64,000 nt of DNA from Riptortus pedestris. Lineage: Eukaryota; Arthropoda; Insecta; Hemiptera; Alydidae. Shown here one piece after another: positions 9,958-21,017 of this stretch. Positions within the stretch are counted from its first letter, which is position 1, and each line of letters opens with the position of its first letter. Position numbers and translations under genes: made by a program. The stretch spans positions 41,130,001 through 41,194,000 of the forward strand of contig CM032231.1 of the NCBI GenBank assembly GCA_019009955.1. The letters run 5' to 3'. The notes below the pieces were generated by a model. It was not told the DNA's origin and did not search any database. It saw nothing but the letters and a program-made list of their open reading frames with translations.

Positions 9958-11176
9958 CTGTGCTATTTCATTTTTTAAATGGGTTTCATTGCTGCACAGA
10001 GAAAAGGCTCTGTTTACTAATGTATAGATGATACCACATTCAGATATCTACCTGTTGCTGTAGGTTTTCTGTACACAGTGTGGCTGAATCTATTATTGCC
10101 TTCCTTAATTATTAAAAGATCAAGAATACTGCAATTTCCCTTCATTTTCTATATTATATGGTGAATTTGAATATGGTGGGTTGTTGCGTGTTCATTGAAG
10201 TTTTAGAATACTTCATTTGTTTTTCCTTGCCGTGTTGCCAAATTATGTATCAGTCGGATAACTATCTAAGCACTTTATTTGGGTTTCATTGACCCATTTT
10301 TTCACAAGGCTGTCCGATGTTCGAGATCTTTCCATTAAATGAGATTGGCCACAACTGAGGACAGGGGGAGACTTCCCATAGCGCTACTATTTATTCTTAA
10401 TTTTATATGTCATTACAAGACCACATGTCCAAATCCCTGTGAAGTTGTAGTACTAATTCAACTAAATCTAACATCTAAAACAAAAAACATCCTGCTGCTT
10501 GCGTTTAACTCAGAGGTGTCCGACAGCCGAAGGGAGATGTCTATATGTTCCTGGTAAAGTTTAGTAAATTATGTAGCAGACATCCAATGCTGGACTAATA
10601 TGTCAGAATTCCATTATTTCGACATTCCTCGTTGTAGTTCCTACTATGTGGTTAGTATTTGAGTTACATCGTATGATGGGGTGTGGCCGACGAAAGGGCT
10701 CTATTATTGCTGGGAGCGCCGTTAACGCTTTGCTAGGGTCGGTATGATTGAGTGCGCCTATCATAGATAATATCGGCCTATATGGTTTACCACTTAATAT
10801 TGGATTTTTGGACTAATCCCGTTATTTGTGGTTTGCTTGGTGTCAGACCGGGTAATAACCTCTTTCAAAGCTTTTTTATCTAAAATGCTGTTAAAATATG
10901 ATCCTCTTTATTTTGTTTTCAAGAACGCTGGTCGGGTCTTTGATTATTTTTCGTACACCAAGTGGATCTTAATAGACAATTTATTTTTGTTTTTTTAGTA
11001 TAGATATATCCATAAATATTTTTGTAATTGCCTTTATCGGCTTTAGTAATTATTATGTCTTTTCTACTTTTTAAATTTTTTTAAATATAAGGGCGGAGGG
11101 AAATTTCTTCTCGTGAAAGATTCATATATTTAAATCGATCTGCCTTAAGTGCAATGTGCGTACGTCATTCCTAATT
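9958..11176 (-). pseudogene. Penelope-like reverse transcriptase region, broken
   Basis: Read across frames on the minus strand it gives DPTSVLENKIKRII, then SKPQITGL, then YRPILSMIGALNHTDPSKAL (near 10790-10700), and further on FSHTVYRKPTATGRYLN (near 10080-10040). The last is the well-known HTVYRKPT.T.RYL block of Penelope-like RTs. The catalytic YADD-type segment was not found; the 10360-10570 stretch does not fit the RT and may be an insertion or heavy decay. Confidence 0.7.
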
Positions 11177-12370
11177 TCAGCTGCCAATATTATTGGGTCT
11201 ATTTGGTAGAGGCATACTCTCCACAGATGCTATTATACTGTCAAGTGGAATTTTATTCGGTGTTGGTGCGAAATTGAGTCCTTTTTCCAATAATTTGGTT
11301 TCAACATTGGTTAACTGCAATTTAGATAAATTTATGACTGTAGATGGTTTATAGTTTTCTTTATTCACTTTGCTCTGTTTAAAGTATTTTTTATTAGGGC
11401 AGTTTCCAGAACTTGATGATTCAGGTGTTGCTAAAAAGTGGGGGGCGGCGGATCGAGAAGATGTTTGTTTTGTTTTGGTTTTGAACGGAGTTTTGATCCT
11501 ATGGTCTATGTTAGATCGTGTTTTTGTTCCGTTGTTAGATAAATGGTTAGTCTTCGTCGTTGTTGGTGTTGGGGAATTAGTTCTAATTGTATCTCTGTTA
11601 TTGAAGATACTCGATACTGACCTTACATCTATTTGTGTGGGTTTGATAATGTTTTTATTACCTTTATCTTTATTCGTGGGTCTCAATGGTTGTTTTTGGC
11701 TAGTGGTGGCTTCTATTCCGTTAAACTGGCAACTCGTCTTATTATTGTAAACACGACTTCTATTCGGGAATTCGTTATTAACACTCTTTTCTTTATTAAC
11801 GTGAAGGTCCGTAAAGAGTGGGTTTCCATTTTGTTGTGCATTATACCTTCCGTTGTTTCCGATTAAGACTGGACAGCCATTGGTAGTAGAAGTATTATGG
11901 TTTCCTTTTAAGTCTGATTGGGTCAGGTTCTCTAGTCTTGGTAATTGGGAGTTAAATAATGAGGCTGATTTTGGTTGTTTTCTGGATACACTGGTATTAT
12001 CATTTGTTCCACTTGTCCATTTTGCCCACTTTTTCAGAAATTCTGTCAGCCTGTTCTCTTGTGATTCTATTGACTGTATGCCATGTGTCGTCATCTAGAG
12101 TTCTACTTATTGTTGTTGTAGCCAATTTTTCATCTTCATTTTTTAGGTACCATAGTTTCTTTCTGTATTCTCTTACTCTTTCTCGTATCATTGATCTTTC
12201 AAGGTTATCATACAATTTATGGGCTTTAAAGTCTTGATATTTCTCTTGACCTTAAGGAAGGCTGGTGTAATGTTCTCAGATCTTCATTTCATAGAATGTC
12301 CAAATCGTTTTCTAGAGTAGCTATTCGTCTTCTAGTTTTTTCAAGCTTTCTCGTTAGTTTGTGTATACCC
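11177..12370 (-). pseudogene. Penelope-like ORF, N-terminal region
   Basis: The 12094-11177 frame is open for 305 codons. It is rich in Asn, Thr, Ser and Lys and ends with VINLSKLQLTNVETKLLEKG then LNFAPTPNKIPLDSII, the conserved start of the RT part in Penelope-like proteins. Upstream pieces in other frames (HKLTRKLEKTRRRIATLEN near 12340, LERSMIRERVREYRKKLWYL near 12190) form the basic coiled-coil start of the protein. Two or more frameshifts separate them. Confidence 0.7.
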
Positions 12371-12431
12371 TCGCCGTACAGGGTTGTAATTCTATTTTTG
12401 AAGCTGCATCACTGGGAAGTATCGTCATTTA

Positions 12432-13676
12432 TTAATTGATTTGATTTTTTTTTGGTTTTAATTTTAATATTTTTTTTTCATTTCATTTATTAATTTTATT
12501 TGTAATTATCTTGCTTATATTAATATTTAATTTTGTTATTATTATTATTATTATTATTTTATATTATATTTGAGTAGATAGTTGATTACCGTGTATATAT
12601 TGCAAAATAAAAATGTATTTAAACATAATCGTACGTGTAATATGTCATGTGGCAATGGAAAATGTGTTTAAATAAAAACTCCACATAGGGTTATGAGAAA
12701 AAAAAAAGGTGTAGCTTCTGTCGAGAGTGATGGAGGACGATTGTATTGTACATTCACATTACCAAATGCATTTTGATGTCACGCATCATGTTACGAATCA
12801 GTCACTGAATGCTTGAGCATCAAATGATGCTTAAATTCCCCCATGAATCCTCAGCATTCCCTGCGTACCCTCGCCTGAATTAAGGTGGACGAATTATATT
12901 CAGCTCATTGTCTTACCTGCTCTCCAAAACAAACAATTTAAGTCAAAATGGATTCAGGTTAGTGATGAAATGTTATTCGTTTTAGTAGAGTTGCCCAAGA
13001 TCTTCAAGTAAATTAAAAGAGTCAAATATATGATTTTATGTGGGCTGATTTATTATTTGTAATACGCAGAAGGTTGTTAGAATATTCTATGTAGCACGAG
13101 TATATACAACAACCAAGTACTTGAATTTTCAAGAACAACACTGTAAACCCCATTCTTTAATAATATTTTATATATTTCATCCATAATTAATTAGAGCAAT
13201 AGCGATACAAGCAACAGATGAAATAAAATATCATTAGCATAAGATAAATAGAAGCAGTTGGGTCTGTTATTATTAGATTTGCGTTGGCCATGCTCAGGAT
13301 TGCTTATTCAGGAGGCGTAAAATAACTTATTCGTAAGAAGAGCCTCAGGATTCGCTAGCAAGATTCCAACTCAGGTTCGGATGAATATTCCAGTGCTCTA
13401 CTCTCAAGTCCTGAACCACCGCTTAAACCGCGTAAAACCCCCAACATTCTAATCAGGCAAATAAGTTCGGAGAGCTAAAAAATCAATTTCTCAACAACAT
13501 ATGAATTTTGATAAACGATTTCTGGCAACTATATGACTGACAATGAATGTAATTAAACTAGAATAATGATTAGTAGTATCAAGATAAATTAACTAACTTT
13601 TATTAAGGGGGTAGTTAATTTATTTACTAACTAATTAATTACCTTTTTAGCAGATATAAACAAAAACACACACACA

Positions 13677-13678
<2 letters not shown>
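12432..13678. other. Unassigned, with (ATT)n and AT-rich runs
   Basis: An (ATT)n microsatellite lies at 12537-12560 and an A run at 12699. A CAAAATGGATTCAGGTTAGTG stretch at 12945-12965 resembles a start codon followed by a splice donor, but nothing supports an exon. A (CA)n run at 13661-13678 precedes the next family A piece. Confidence 0.3.
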
Positions 13679-13743
<65 letters not shown>

Positions 13744-13863
13744 GAACGGCCCTCATTTTCGTCTTCTCCTGGGTAGGATTGATGGACATTTGAAGAAATG
13801 TTTCGGAACTTGCGTCATGAGTACGACCCCAATAGCTGATGTCCCTTAAGGGAAATCTCCTAA
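13679..13863 (+). mobile_element. Family A repeat, 3' half
   Basis: A long (TA)n (about 58 bp), then the right block, hairpin and an altered end (CTCCTAA instead of CTGCTAA). No left half. Confidence 0.85.
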
Positions 13864-14357
13864 AACCTATATTAATGACATCAGCACATAATGAATTAGC
13901 ATGTACCTCCCATAATAAAGGATTCGAAGATGGTACCCTCCGATCAAAACCGCATGACAGCAGTAGTCGATCACCAACCAGTGGCCGACTATACAAACCC
14001 TTTATTTGATATATAACACAAAAATGATTGAAAAAAAATTGAAACATTATTGTACAGGGTAACGTAAACAAATTAACTCGTTAAACGTTAACTCAGCATA
14101 TTTCCCACGAATATGCATTTATCGCAAAACGTAAAATTCTCCCCTCTATACCACCACTATTAATAGAAATTTGAACTTCGTGTATATCATTTTATTATCA
14201 TTATGTGGGAGGTTTATGCTCAGTAAAAACTGGAGTAAAATCCATATCGGGGAAAGTCCAACCGATATGGAGTTTGTGATTGTGACATGTTATGGGGAAT
14301 TTAAATATTTGCGCACGATTCTGGCAGTATCAAGAAGTACCCCTTGCTGTGCTTTTT
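13864..14357. other. Unassigned
   Basis: 13885-13930 weakly resembles the long-form interior of family A (GCATGTACCTCCCATAATAAAGG). The rest is unrecognised. Confidence 0.35.
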
Positions 14358-14496
14358 TTAGCAGATTTCCCTTAAGGGAAATCAGCTATTGAGGTTGTAC
14401 TCATGACGGAATTTTCGAAATTTTTCTTCAAATGTCCATCGGATCCTACCCAGTAGGCGAGGAAAATGAGGTCCGTTCAAAACTGTATATCTATAT

Positions 14497-14546
<50 letters not shown>

Positions 14547-14967
14547 CTGTTACCGCTCTAGCGGCCACTTTTTTTTGCCTCATCGTTACCAAACTCTATA
14601 TTTAAACGTTTTATGTAAAAAGACAGATCAAGTTCGTTAACGGCTGAAATCGGACCAGTGGGAGGGGGTATTTTCGAAAATTCGAAATATCTCCGTTACC
14701 ATACGTCGGATCAAAACATTGTATAGAACCAATCTTATTGTAAATTAAATTTACTATAAATATTGTTCTATACATTTATTCTCTATCTTGAATATTAACC
14801 GAGATATTTGCATTTTTATTAAATTTGGGCCGATAACGGACGATTGTTTTCCGCCAAAAGCTAGTTCGGCCCTTGCCGTAACGTTTCGGCTCTCGTATGG
14901 AGATTTCTCTGTTGTATAACTTCACGTGGGAAATCTGCTCAGTTTACACAGCTCCTGCGTGACGAAC
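14358..14967 (-). mobile_element. Family A repeat, short form, complete
   Basis: 610 bp. Read on the minus strand it has the 5' end (GTTCGTCACGCAGGAGCTGT, some substitutions), the AGCAGATTTCCC region as GAGCAGATTTCCCACGTG, the interior with CGAACTAGCTTTTGGCGG, the (TA)n, the right block, the hairpin and CTAA. T runs flank both ends. Confidence 0.9.
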
Positions 14968-15055
14968 TTTTTATAATTGTAGTTGGCAGATTTAAATTTT
15001 TCGTGCCTGCTATTGTGGGTTTTGGCACGAGTCCATTTCAACTTACTATAATTAG

Positions 15056-15146
15056 TTTTATTTATTAACACCTACTTGTTGCAACTCAGGCTAATTGGGA
15101 CGGGTTATCTACAGGTTACCACCCTTTTCTAGCCAGGGTGGGAATT
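15056..15146 (-). mobile_element. SINE, 3' half only
   Basis: Tail side (TTATTTATTAACACC on the plus strand) through the hairpin CCACCCTTTTCTAGCCAGGG. The tRNA-like head is missing and a family A fragment begins right after it. Confidence 0.75.
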
Positions 15147-15149
15147 AGA

Positions 15150-15545
15150 TCTGTTGAGAACAATATTTGGTATTTAGGCTTCAAAAAACGTGTTTCAGAG
15201 TATAAGTTTATTCAGAGTATAAGAGCTTGTTATTAATATGACAAAACTAGGAGTGGGGGTTTACTAAAGTCAGAAAACTAAAAATTGCAAATTTCTCGGT
15301 TAATGATAAGAATAAATACATAACAACATTTATAGAACATTAAATTTGTAACAAGATTGGTTCTATACAATTTTTCGATCCAACGTTTGATAACGGATAT
15401 GTTAATTCTTTTTTAAATTTCCCCATTAAAACATCCCCCCTTCCCATTCTACTCTTGCTTTTTTTCACCATAGGAATATAGAATGTGTGATGAAATTATT
15501 GCATGGATTTTAGCCCTTAACGAGCTTTAGTTTACAAACAACGTT
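15150..15545 (+). mobile_element. Family A repeat, long-form interior fragment
   Basis: Shares AACAATATTTGGTATTTAGG, AGGAGTGGGGGTTTACT, GGTTCTATACAATTTTTCG and the TTAACGAGCTT box with long-form copies. Both termini are absent. About 55 bp of foreign sequence interrupts it near 15460-15510. Confidence 0.7.
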
Positions 15546-16094
15546 GATGTATATATTGATATTTATTTCAACCATCAAGTTAACATAACACAAAAGATAC
15601 AGTCCGACGAATCATATTTAAAGATATAAAGAAATATAAGTGAGAAATATATAAAGAGCCCATATATACTGCTTATAAAGTGCAGTTGGAAAAGTTTCAC
15701 TCAACTAAGTCTATTTAAGCTACTTGAGTGGGAAAGTAGAAGGGACTCCACAGAGAAAAGTGGACAGGAACTAAGTGACCCGGGAGAGAGGGTTCTCCAA
15801 CTTCTATAAAGCACAGACCAACTCTAATAGAAGTTAGTCATTAATTGTGAAGAAAGAATCAATAGGCCCTAATCTCTCCTCCCTTCTACCAATCCTCTTC
15901 AGAGGTTCCTTTTATCTTTTTCTGCTCCACCTTTTGCAAATGTATACTCCTCCTTTAGCTCTAAACAAAGAAAGCTCTAGATGGCTTTATTAAGCTCAAC
16001 ACCACTCACGGAAACTACTACTGTGTTTAGATTTCTATACTAAGTCTATTTAATTAACAATAACTCATCTAAAAATGGACTACTAATGAAAAAA
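15546..16094. other. Unassigned
   Basis: No gene or named repeat. A CTAAGTCTATTTAA motif occurs at about 15703 and 16041. Confidence 0.3.
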
Positions 16095-16542
16095 GTCCGT
16101 CACGCAGGGGCTGCGTTAACTAAGCAGATTTCCCACGTGAAGTTTTACAATAGAGAAATTTCAGAATAGAGAGTCACAGGTTACGGGAACGGCCCTAACT
16201 AGCTCTTGACGGAAACTCACGACTAAACCCGAAGTTAGCCGATCTCATCCCAGAACCTGAAAACAGAAAAATCCAAATATCTCCGATAATATTCAAGATA
16301 TATAATAAATGTATATAACATTATATGTAGTAAATGTATTTTTCAATAAGATTGTTTCTACATAATTTTTCGATCCGACAGAGATAATTCGAATTATCGA
16401 AATTCCTCCCCTTTAAACCACCCCCATCTCACTGGTTCGATTTCAACCATTAACGAATTTGTTATTTATTTTTGCATAAAACGTTTATATATCGAGTTTG
16501 TTAACGATCAAACGAAAATTTCGACCGCAAGACCGTTAACAG

Positions 16543-16594
<52 letters not shown>

Positions 16595-16753
16595 TTTAAT
16601 TCAAATAAAGGGTTAGAACCGCCAATATAAATGATACTATTGTCATACCTGATACTCTCGGTGGAGACCGTCGTCATTGGCTGATGGTTGAGTACCGCTG
16701 GCAAGCGCTTTCGATGCGATGGCATCATCTTCAATCCTCTTCAAACTCAACAG

Positions 16754-16816
<63 letters not shown>

Positions 16817-16941
16817 CTTTTGTACGGACCTCAGTTTCGTCATCTCCTGGGAAGTATCGATTGAGATTTGAATATATTTTTCTAAACTCGCGTATTGAGT
16901 ATGACCTCAATAGCTGATTTCCCATAGGGGAAATCTGCTAA
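16095..16941 (+). mobile_element. Family A repeat with split (TA)n tract
   Basis: Complete ends (GTCCGTCACGCAGGGGCTGC to CTGCTAA). The ACAGACAAATATATA boundary of the microsatellite occurs twice (16539 and 16750), with 158 bp of unique DNA between two (TA)n tracts. Confidence 0.85.
16593..16750 (-). other. Unique open segment inside a family A copy
   Basis: On the minus strand it is open and reads LKRIEDDAIASKALASG then TQPSANDDGLHREYQ, followed by GTATGA, a possible splice-donor sequence. It is not family A sequence and its base composition is less AT-rich than its surroundings. Candidate captured exon or host fragment; no known protein recognised. Confidence 0.4.
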
Positions 16942-16943
16942 AA

Positions 16944-17088
16944 GTCACGCAATGGATGCGTAAGCTAAGCATGATTCCTTATGTATGACACACTCGTGAA
17001 CTCATCTCATCACAAATTCTCTATTTCTTAGTAAAAACCCGATGAGCAGAAAAGGGGATTTAATGAAGGCAGAAAACAAGAAAGTCTA
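16944..17088 (+). mobile_element. Family A2 variant, left part
   Basis: Starts GTCACGCAATGGATGCG, related to the A2 starts at 51150 and 54660, and runs to AAAACAAGAAAGTCT. It continues at 18452 on the far side of the mariner, minus about 80-90 bp. Confidence 0.65.
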
Positions 17089-17114
17089 GGTGGGGGAAGT
17101 AGCAGTGACTTCTA

Positions 17115-18451
17115 CAGGGTGGGGCAGTCAAACCGCACGATTTAACAAAGCCAGTGTAGTAGAGGAGGTGTATGGTGGGGGAAGTAGCAGTGACCGGAAT
17201 GTTCTAGACGTTTGGAAGTTAGTAACCATGGAGAAGTGGACCGGTGAACAGCGCGGCTTCATTGTTACAGCATATTTAGAAAATGGCCGAAGTTTCATTC
17301 GTGCACAACGCGAGTTCCGCCTACATTTTCATCTTGCGCCTCGTGCGCCTGTTCCAAGCAGGAAAGCCATTTCTGTTTGGACTAACAATTTAAAAACAGC
17401 GGGTAAAACAACAGTAACAAGGGGTGGTAGTGTAAGAACTGTTAGAACGCCCGAGAATGTGGAAGCTGTACGTGAATCGTTTACAAGAAGTCCACGAAGA
17501 TCTGCCAGGCGCCATAGCATTGCTCTTGGACTTTCAACTCGCACCGTAAGACGAATTTTACATGATGACTTACATTTACATCCGTATAAAATTCAAATTG
17601 TGCATGCTTTGAATCCTACAGACTATCCTATTCGTGTTGGCTTTTGTGAGCACATGTTACAGTTATTTGAAGACAACCCACTGCTCGTCCATAACTTATG
17701 GATGAGCGATGAGGCTCATTTCCATCTAAGTGGAAACGTAAACAAACAAAATTTTCGGTATTGGGCTGTTCTTAATCCTCAAGAGCTTCATGAAAGGCCA
17801 CTCCATTCGCCCAAAGTGACTGTTTGGTGTGCGATGTCTACGAATGGAATAATTGGCCCATATTTTTTTGAGGATGACAACGGCCACGCCGTTACAGTAA
17901 CATCAGCTCGCTATATTCAAATGCTGAACAACTTCCTCATTCCTGAACTTCGACGATTTCATGTGAATGAGGACACTTATTTTCAACAAGATGGAGCAAC
18001 TAGCCATACGGCAAGAGTATCAATGGATCTTATGAGAAATCTTTTTCCGAACCGCTTGATCAGTAGGAATGGGGATATTCAGTGGCCTCCTCGATCACCC
18101 GATCTAAGCTCGTGTGATTTCTTTTTATGGGGATACCTCAAGTCAAAGGTTTTTGAGACTCGTCCAGCAACAATACAGGACTTAAAAATGCGGATTACAC
18201 AAGAAATTCGTGCAATAACACCAGAGGTGCTACGACGTGTTAGTGAGAATTTCAGTTCAAGACTTAGACAATGTGTGCAAAATGATGGTCGCCACCTTAC
18301 TGGAGTAATATTCAAAAAGTAACAATTTTTCTGTTTATAACAAAAATTTCCATTCGTGTTCTTACTATTTGTTGAAATATATTACTTAAAAATATTTTCT
18401 GTGTAAGTTATTTTAATACCTAAAATAGTGCCGTTTGACTGCCCCACCTTG
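17115..18451 (+). mobile_element. DD41D mariner transposon, full length
   Basis: 1337 bp between TA dinucleotides at 17113-17114 and 18452-18453. Terminal inverted repeats of about 29 bp with three mismatches: the left starts CAGGGTGGGGCAGTCAAAC and the right, reversed, starts CAAGGTGGGGCAGTCAAAC. One intact transposase gene fills most of it. The element sits inside a family A2 copy. Its left flank carries a 21-bp copy of its own interior (17089-17109 equals 17174-17194). Confidence 0.92.
17228..18322 (+). CDS. Mariner-family transposase, DD41D type
   Basis: 364 codons with no break. The ATG at 17228 was chosen because it gives MEKWTGEQRGF, the usual start of the N-terminal helix-turn-helix (about residues 1-60). 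Translation from further upstream would begin outside the transposon. A second DNA-binding region follows (about 65-125). The catalytic triad is D161 (WMSDEAHFHLSG), D255 (YFQQDGATSHTA) and D297 (PPRSPDLSSCDFFLWGYL), with 41 residues between the last two, which defines the DD41D group. The enzyme cuts the element at its terminal repeats and inserts it at TA. Length and motifs are complete, so it could be active. No other gene lies in the element. Confidence 0.93.
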   Translation: MEKWTGEQRGFIVTAYLENGRSFIRAQREFRLHFHLAPRAPVPSRKAISVWTNNLKTAGKTTVTRGGSVRTVRTPENVEAVRESFTRSPRRSARRHSIALGLSTRTVRRILHDDLHLHPYKIQIVHALNPTDYPIRVGFCEHMLQLFEDNPLLVHNLWMSDEAHFHLSGNVNKQNFRYWAVLNPQELHERPLHSPKVTVWCAMSTNGIIGPYFFEDDNGHAVTVTSARYIQMLNNFLIPELRRFHVNEDTYFQQDGATSHTARVSMDLMRNLFPNRLISRNGDIQWPPRSPDLSSCDFFLWGYLKSKVFETRPATIQDLKMRITQEIRAITPEVLRRVSENFSSRLRQCVQNDGRHLTGVIFKK

Positions 18452-18596
18452 TATAACATTTTACGATCCGACCCATAACAATCAAGATATTTTGAACTTT
18501 CGAATTACGGCCTCTAAAGCTCTCCTATTCGAGGTCCCAGTTCAGCCAATAACAGATATGATCTTTAATGTTGAATGAAACGGATAAATATCTAGT
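18452..18596 (+). mobile_element. Family A2 variant, right part
   Basis: TATAACATTTTACGATCCGA and onward aligns with A2 copies near 51392 and 56118. It ends where a SINE begins. Confidence 0.65.
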
Positions 18597-18829
18597 GGGG
18601 CTCAGGTTATCCATGTAAGTTAAAGCGTTGACCTTTATCTCACATGGTAAACCTAGAGAGGCGAGTTCGATTCTAGCTTGGGGAAAGGAAATTATTTAGT
18701 GAGGGAATTCATTAAATAACATCCTAAAATCCCACCCTGGCTAGAAAAGGGTGGTAGCCTGTAGATAACCCGTCCCAATTAGCGATAGTTGCAAAAAGCG
18801 GACGTTAATAAATAATAAATATATATTAA
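18597..18829 (+). mobile_element. tRNA-derived SINE, full-length copy
   Basis: Starts GGGGCTCAGGTTATCC. B-box-like GAGTTCGATTC lies at about 18662-18672, then the GGGAATTCATTAAATAACAT region, the hairpin and the tail TAATAAATAATAAAT. Confidence 0.82.
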
Positions 18830-18865
18830 TTGCACAATATTACCACAAATTATCACACAATAAAT

Positions 18866-19272
18866 AAGCATGTATCTCGGATAATAAAGGTCTTTTGACA
18901 ACAATATTTAGACTTAAAGTTTAGAATAAAGTGGTTCATGATATAACAGCTTATTGTGACATTAGTAGCAGTGGAGGTTTACTGAAGGAAGAAAACTAAA
19001 AAAAAATGCAAATATCTCAGTTAATATTCATGATAGAGGAAATATGTGTATATCAACATTTATAGGAAATTAAATTACCAATACGATTAATTCTATACAG
19101 TTTTAGGATAGGACTTAGAATAATAAAGATAATTACAATTTTCGAAAACCTCGCCCTGCTCCCGACCGTTTCAGATTTCAGCCGTCAACCAACTTGAACT
19201 TTAGTTTTACTTAAAACCTTTAAATATCGAGTTTGGTGGCCATAAAAATATTATAACCGCTAAAGCATCAAC

Positions 19273-19324
<52 letters not shown>

Positions 19325-19439
19325 CGAACCTCATTTTGGTCATCTTCTGGGTAGGATCGATGGACATTTCAAGAATAAATTCGAAAAACGAGTGATGTGA
19401 CACAACCTCAATAGTTGATTAACCTTAACTATCTGCTAA
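18866..19439 (+). mobile_element. Family A repeat, long-form, 5' truncated
   Basis: Interior from the ATAATAAAGGTC box through ATGCAAATATCTCAG, (TA)n at 19276-19322 and the right block to ATCTGCTAA. The hairpin has decayed (TTAACCTTAAC). Confidence 0.8.
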
Positions 19440-19862
19440 TAGTGACAGCATTCCAGACTATTCGGGCTGTCACCAAGAATTGGCTGTCCAATCATTGCAC
19501 TTCTGATCCCCACTTTAGGGAATATTTCCAAGCCGTTTATAAAACCAGTTGATTTTAAAAGTTAAGATTCGCTGATAAAATACGGAAATGGGGACAATGA
19601 AAATTTATTTTCCGCTTTGAAGAGGGCCGTTTAAGTGTATCAATAAAAGCCCAGCTGAGGACAATATTTATGTGTGATTACATTACATTTGATCTAGCGA
19701 GGAAGCGGACGAGGATTAAATTTTAGAATCCTTTCTTATGTTGCAATGTCTCCATGACACAATAAAATCCCAATGGCCATCCAAGGCACTACATTTTTTG
19801 CCATCTATATCTCAGAACAATACAAAGAATAATCTCCATGAGCAGTTCACTGTAATCGACTT
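19440..19862. other. Unassigned; possible transposase remnant
   Basis: No secure open frame. The GACAGCATTCCAGACTATTC to CATTTTTTGCCATC stretch has a moderately coding look but I recognise no family. Confidence 0.25.
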
Positions 19863-20120
19863 TTAGTAGATTTCCCTTGGGGGAAATCAGCTATTGAGGT
19901 AGTACTCATGACGCGATTTTCGGATAAATATTTCCTCACGTGTCCATCGATTCTACATAGGAAATTATATAAATCTATATGAATCAAAATCAAAATATAA
20001 GCGTCTCATACAAAAATAAAATCCGAGTTCGTTAATGGCTAAAATCGGACCAGTGGGGGGGGGGGGGAGTGGTTTAGATAGGAGGAATTTCGCAAATTTC
20101 GAAATACCTCTGTTACTATA
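19863..20120 (-). mobile_element. Family A repeat, 3' part, (TA)n lost
   Basis: Reversed end (TTAGTAGATTTCCC...), right block, then the interior G-rich box (GGACCAGTGGGGGG) and GAAATACCTCTGTTACTATA. The microsatellite has shrunk to a few AT-rich bases. Confidence 0.8.
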
Positions 20121-20383
20121 CCGTTACCAGTTTATTCCATGCTTAAAAATCAAAAATTCTTTCCATTGAACGTTTACTGCGAGAGATAATAGCAGATCCA
20201 TAGTGCAATGACGTCAACAGTCAAGATTTTGAGGTCGTGCAGTCGAAAATATTTCTTTCTTTCATACCATAATCGATATTTCACTGTTTCATTGAACCCT
20301 AAATATCATATTCGTTAATGGCTGGAATTGTTTTCAGTCTTGAGTAACCCCCTCCCACACACAACCCTTTTATTCATCGTTTT
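20121..20383. other. Unassigned
   Basis: Contains a short family-A-like phrase (TCGTTAATGGCTGGAATTG) but is otherwise unrecognised. Confidence 0.3.
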
Positions 20384-20504
20384 GAGCATGATTCCCCTTG
20401 AGGGAAATCAGCTAATGAGGTCGTACTAATGACGCGATTTCTGAATTTTTTCTTCAAAAGTCCATCGATCCCAGGATCTGACGAAAATGAGGTCATCAAT
20501 ACTG

Positions 20505-20564
<60 letters not shown>

Positions 20565-21017
20565 GTCTGTTACCGTTCTTGCGGTCTCATTTTTTCCCTT
20601 ACCTTTACCAAACTTGATATATAATCGTTTTATATAAAATAAAGATCAAGTTTGTTAACAGCTGAAATCGAGAATTTCGTAAATTCTTAATATGTCCGTT
20701 GTTATGCTTCGGATCGAAACATTGCATAGATTCAATGTTATTGAAAATGTAATGTTATAAATGTTGTTATGTTCATTTTTTCATTATCTTGATTATTAAC
20801 AGAGGCATATTGGCATTTTTTAGTTTTCGGTATTGAGTAAGCCCCCACTCCTACTTATTTCATATTAACAATATTCTATTATGTCATGAAGCACATTATT
20901 TAAAGCTTAAATAGCAAATATTGTTCTCATTGAAATGTTAAGTTTTGAAATAAATTGCAAATACGTGATGCACGTGGGAAATCTGCTTAGATAACGCAGT
21001 CCCCATGCGTGAGGGAC
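20384..21017 (-). mobile_element. Family A repeat, near complete
   Basis: 3' end mutated (GAGCATGATTCCCCTTGAGG), right block, (TA)n at 20506-20561, interior and a 5' end whose reverse is GTCCCTCACGCATGGGGACT. The palindromic 5' hairpin is preserved in shape though several bases changed. Confidence 0.82.

Larger units (their letters stand above)
9203..12431 (-). mobile_element. Penelope-like retroelement (GIY-YIG type), decayed
   Basis: Minus-strand element. Its N-terminal coiled region lies near 12370-12000, the RT region near 11300-10020, the GIY-YIG endonuclease at 9957-9373 and a hammerhead core at 9279-9318. A roughly 30-bp near-identical direct repeat (CATCGCTGGGAAGTATCGTC at 9203-9235, CATCACTGGGAAGTATCGTC at 12398-12431) brackets it and may be the remains of pseudo-LTRs. 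Multiple stops and frameshifts show it is inactive. Confidence 0.8.

Noticed and set aside
11370..12237. Several plus-strand frames rich in Val, Leu and Ile
   Set aside because: Antisense shadows of the Penelope-like N-terminal ORF.
12945..12965. ATGGATTCAG followed by GTTAGTG as a first exon
   Set aside because: Only ten coding bases, no partner exon and no promoter; chance is likelier.
16643..16925. Open frames made of alternating Tyr-Ile residues (also near 13631, 20429, 38156, 40128, 57724)
   Set aside because: They are translations of (TA)n tracts with family A flanks, not genes.
19440..19862. A transposase fragment
   Set aside because: Some coding-like text, but I could not match any motif without forcing frames.
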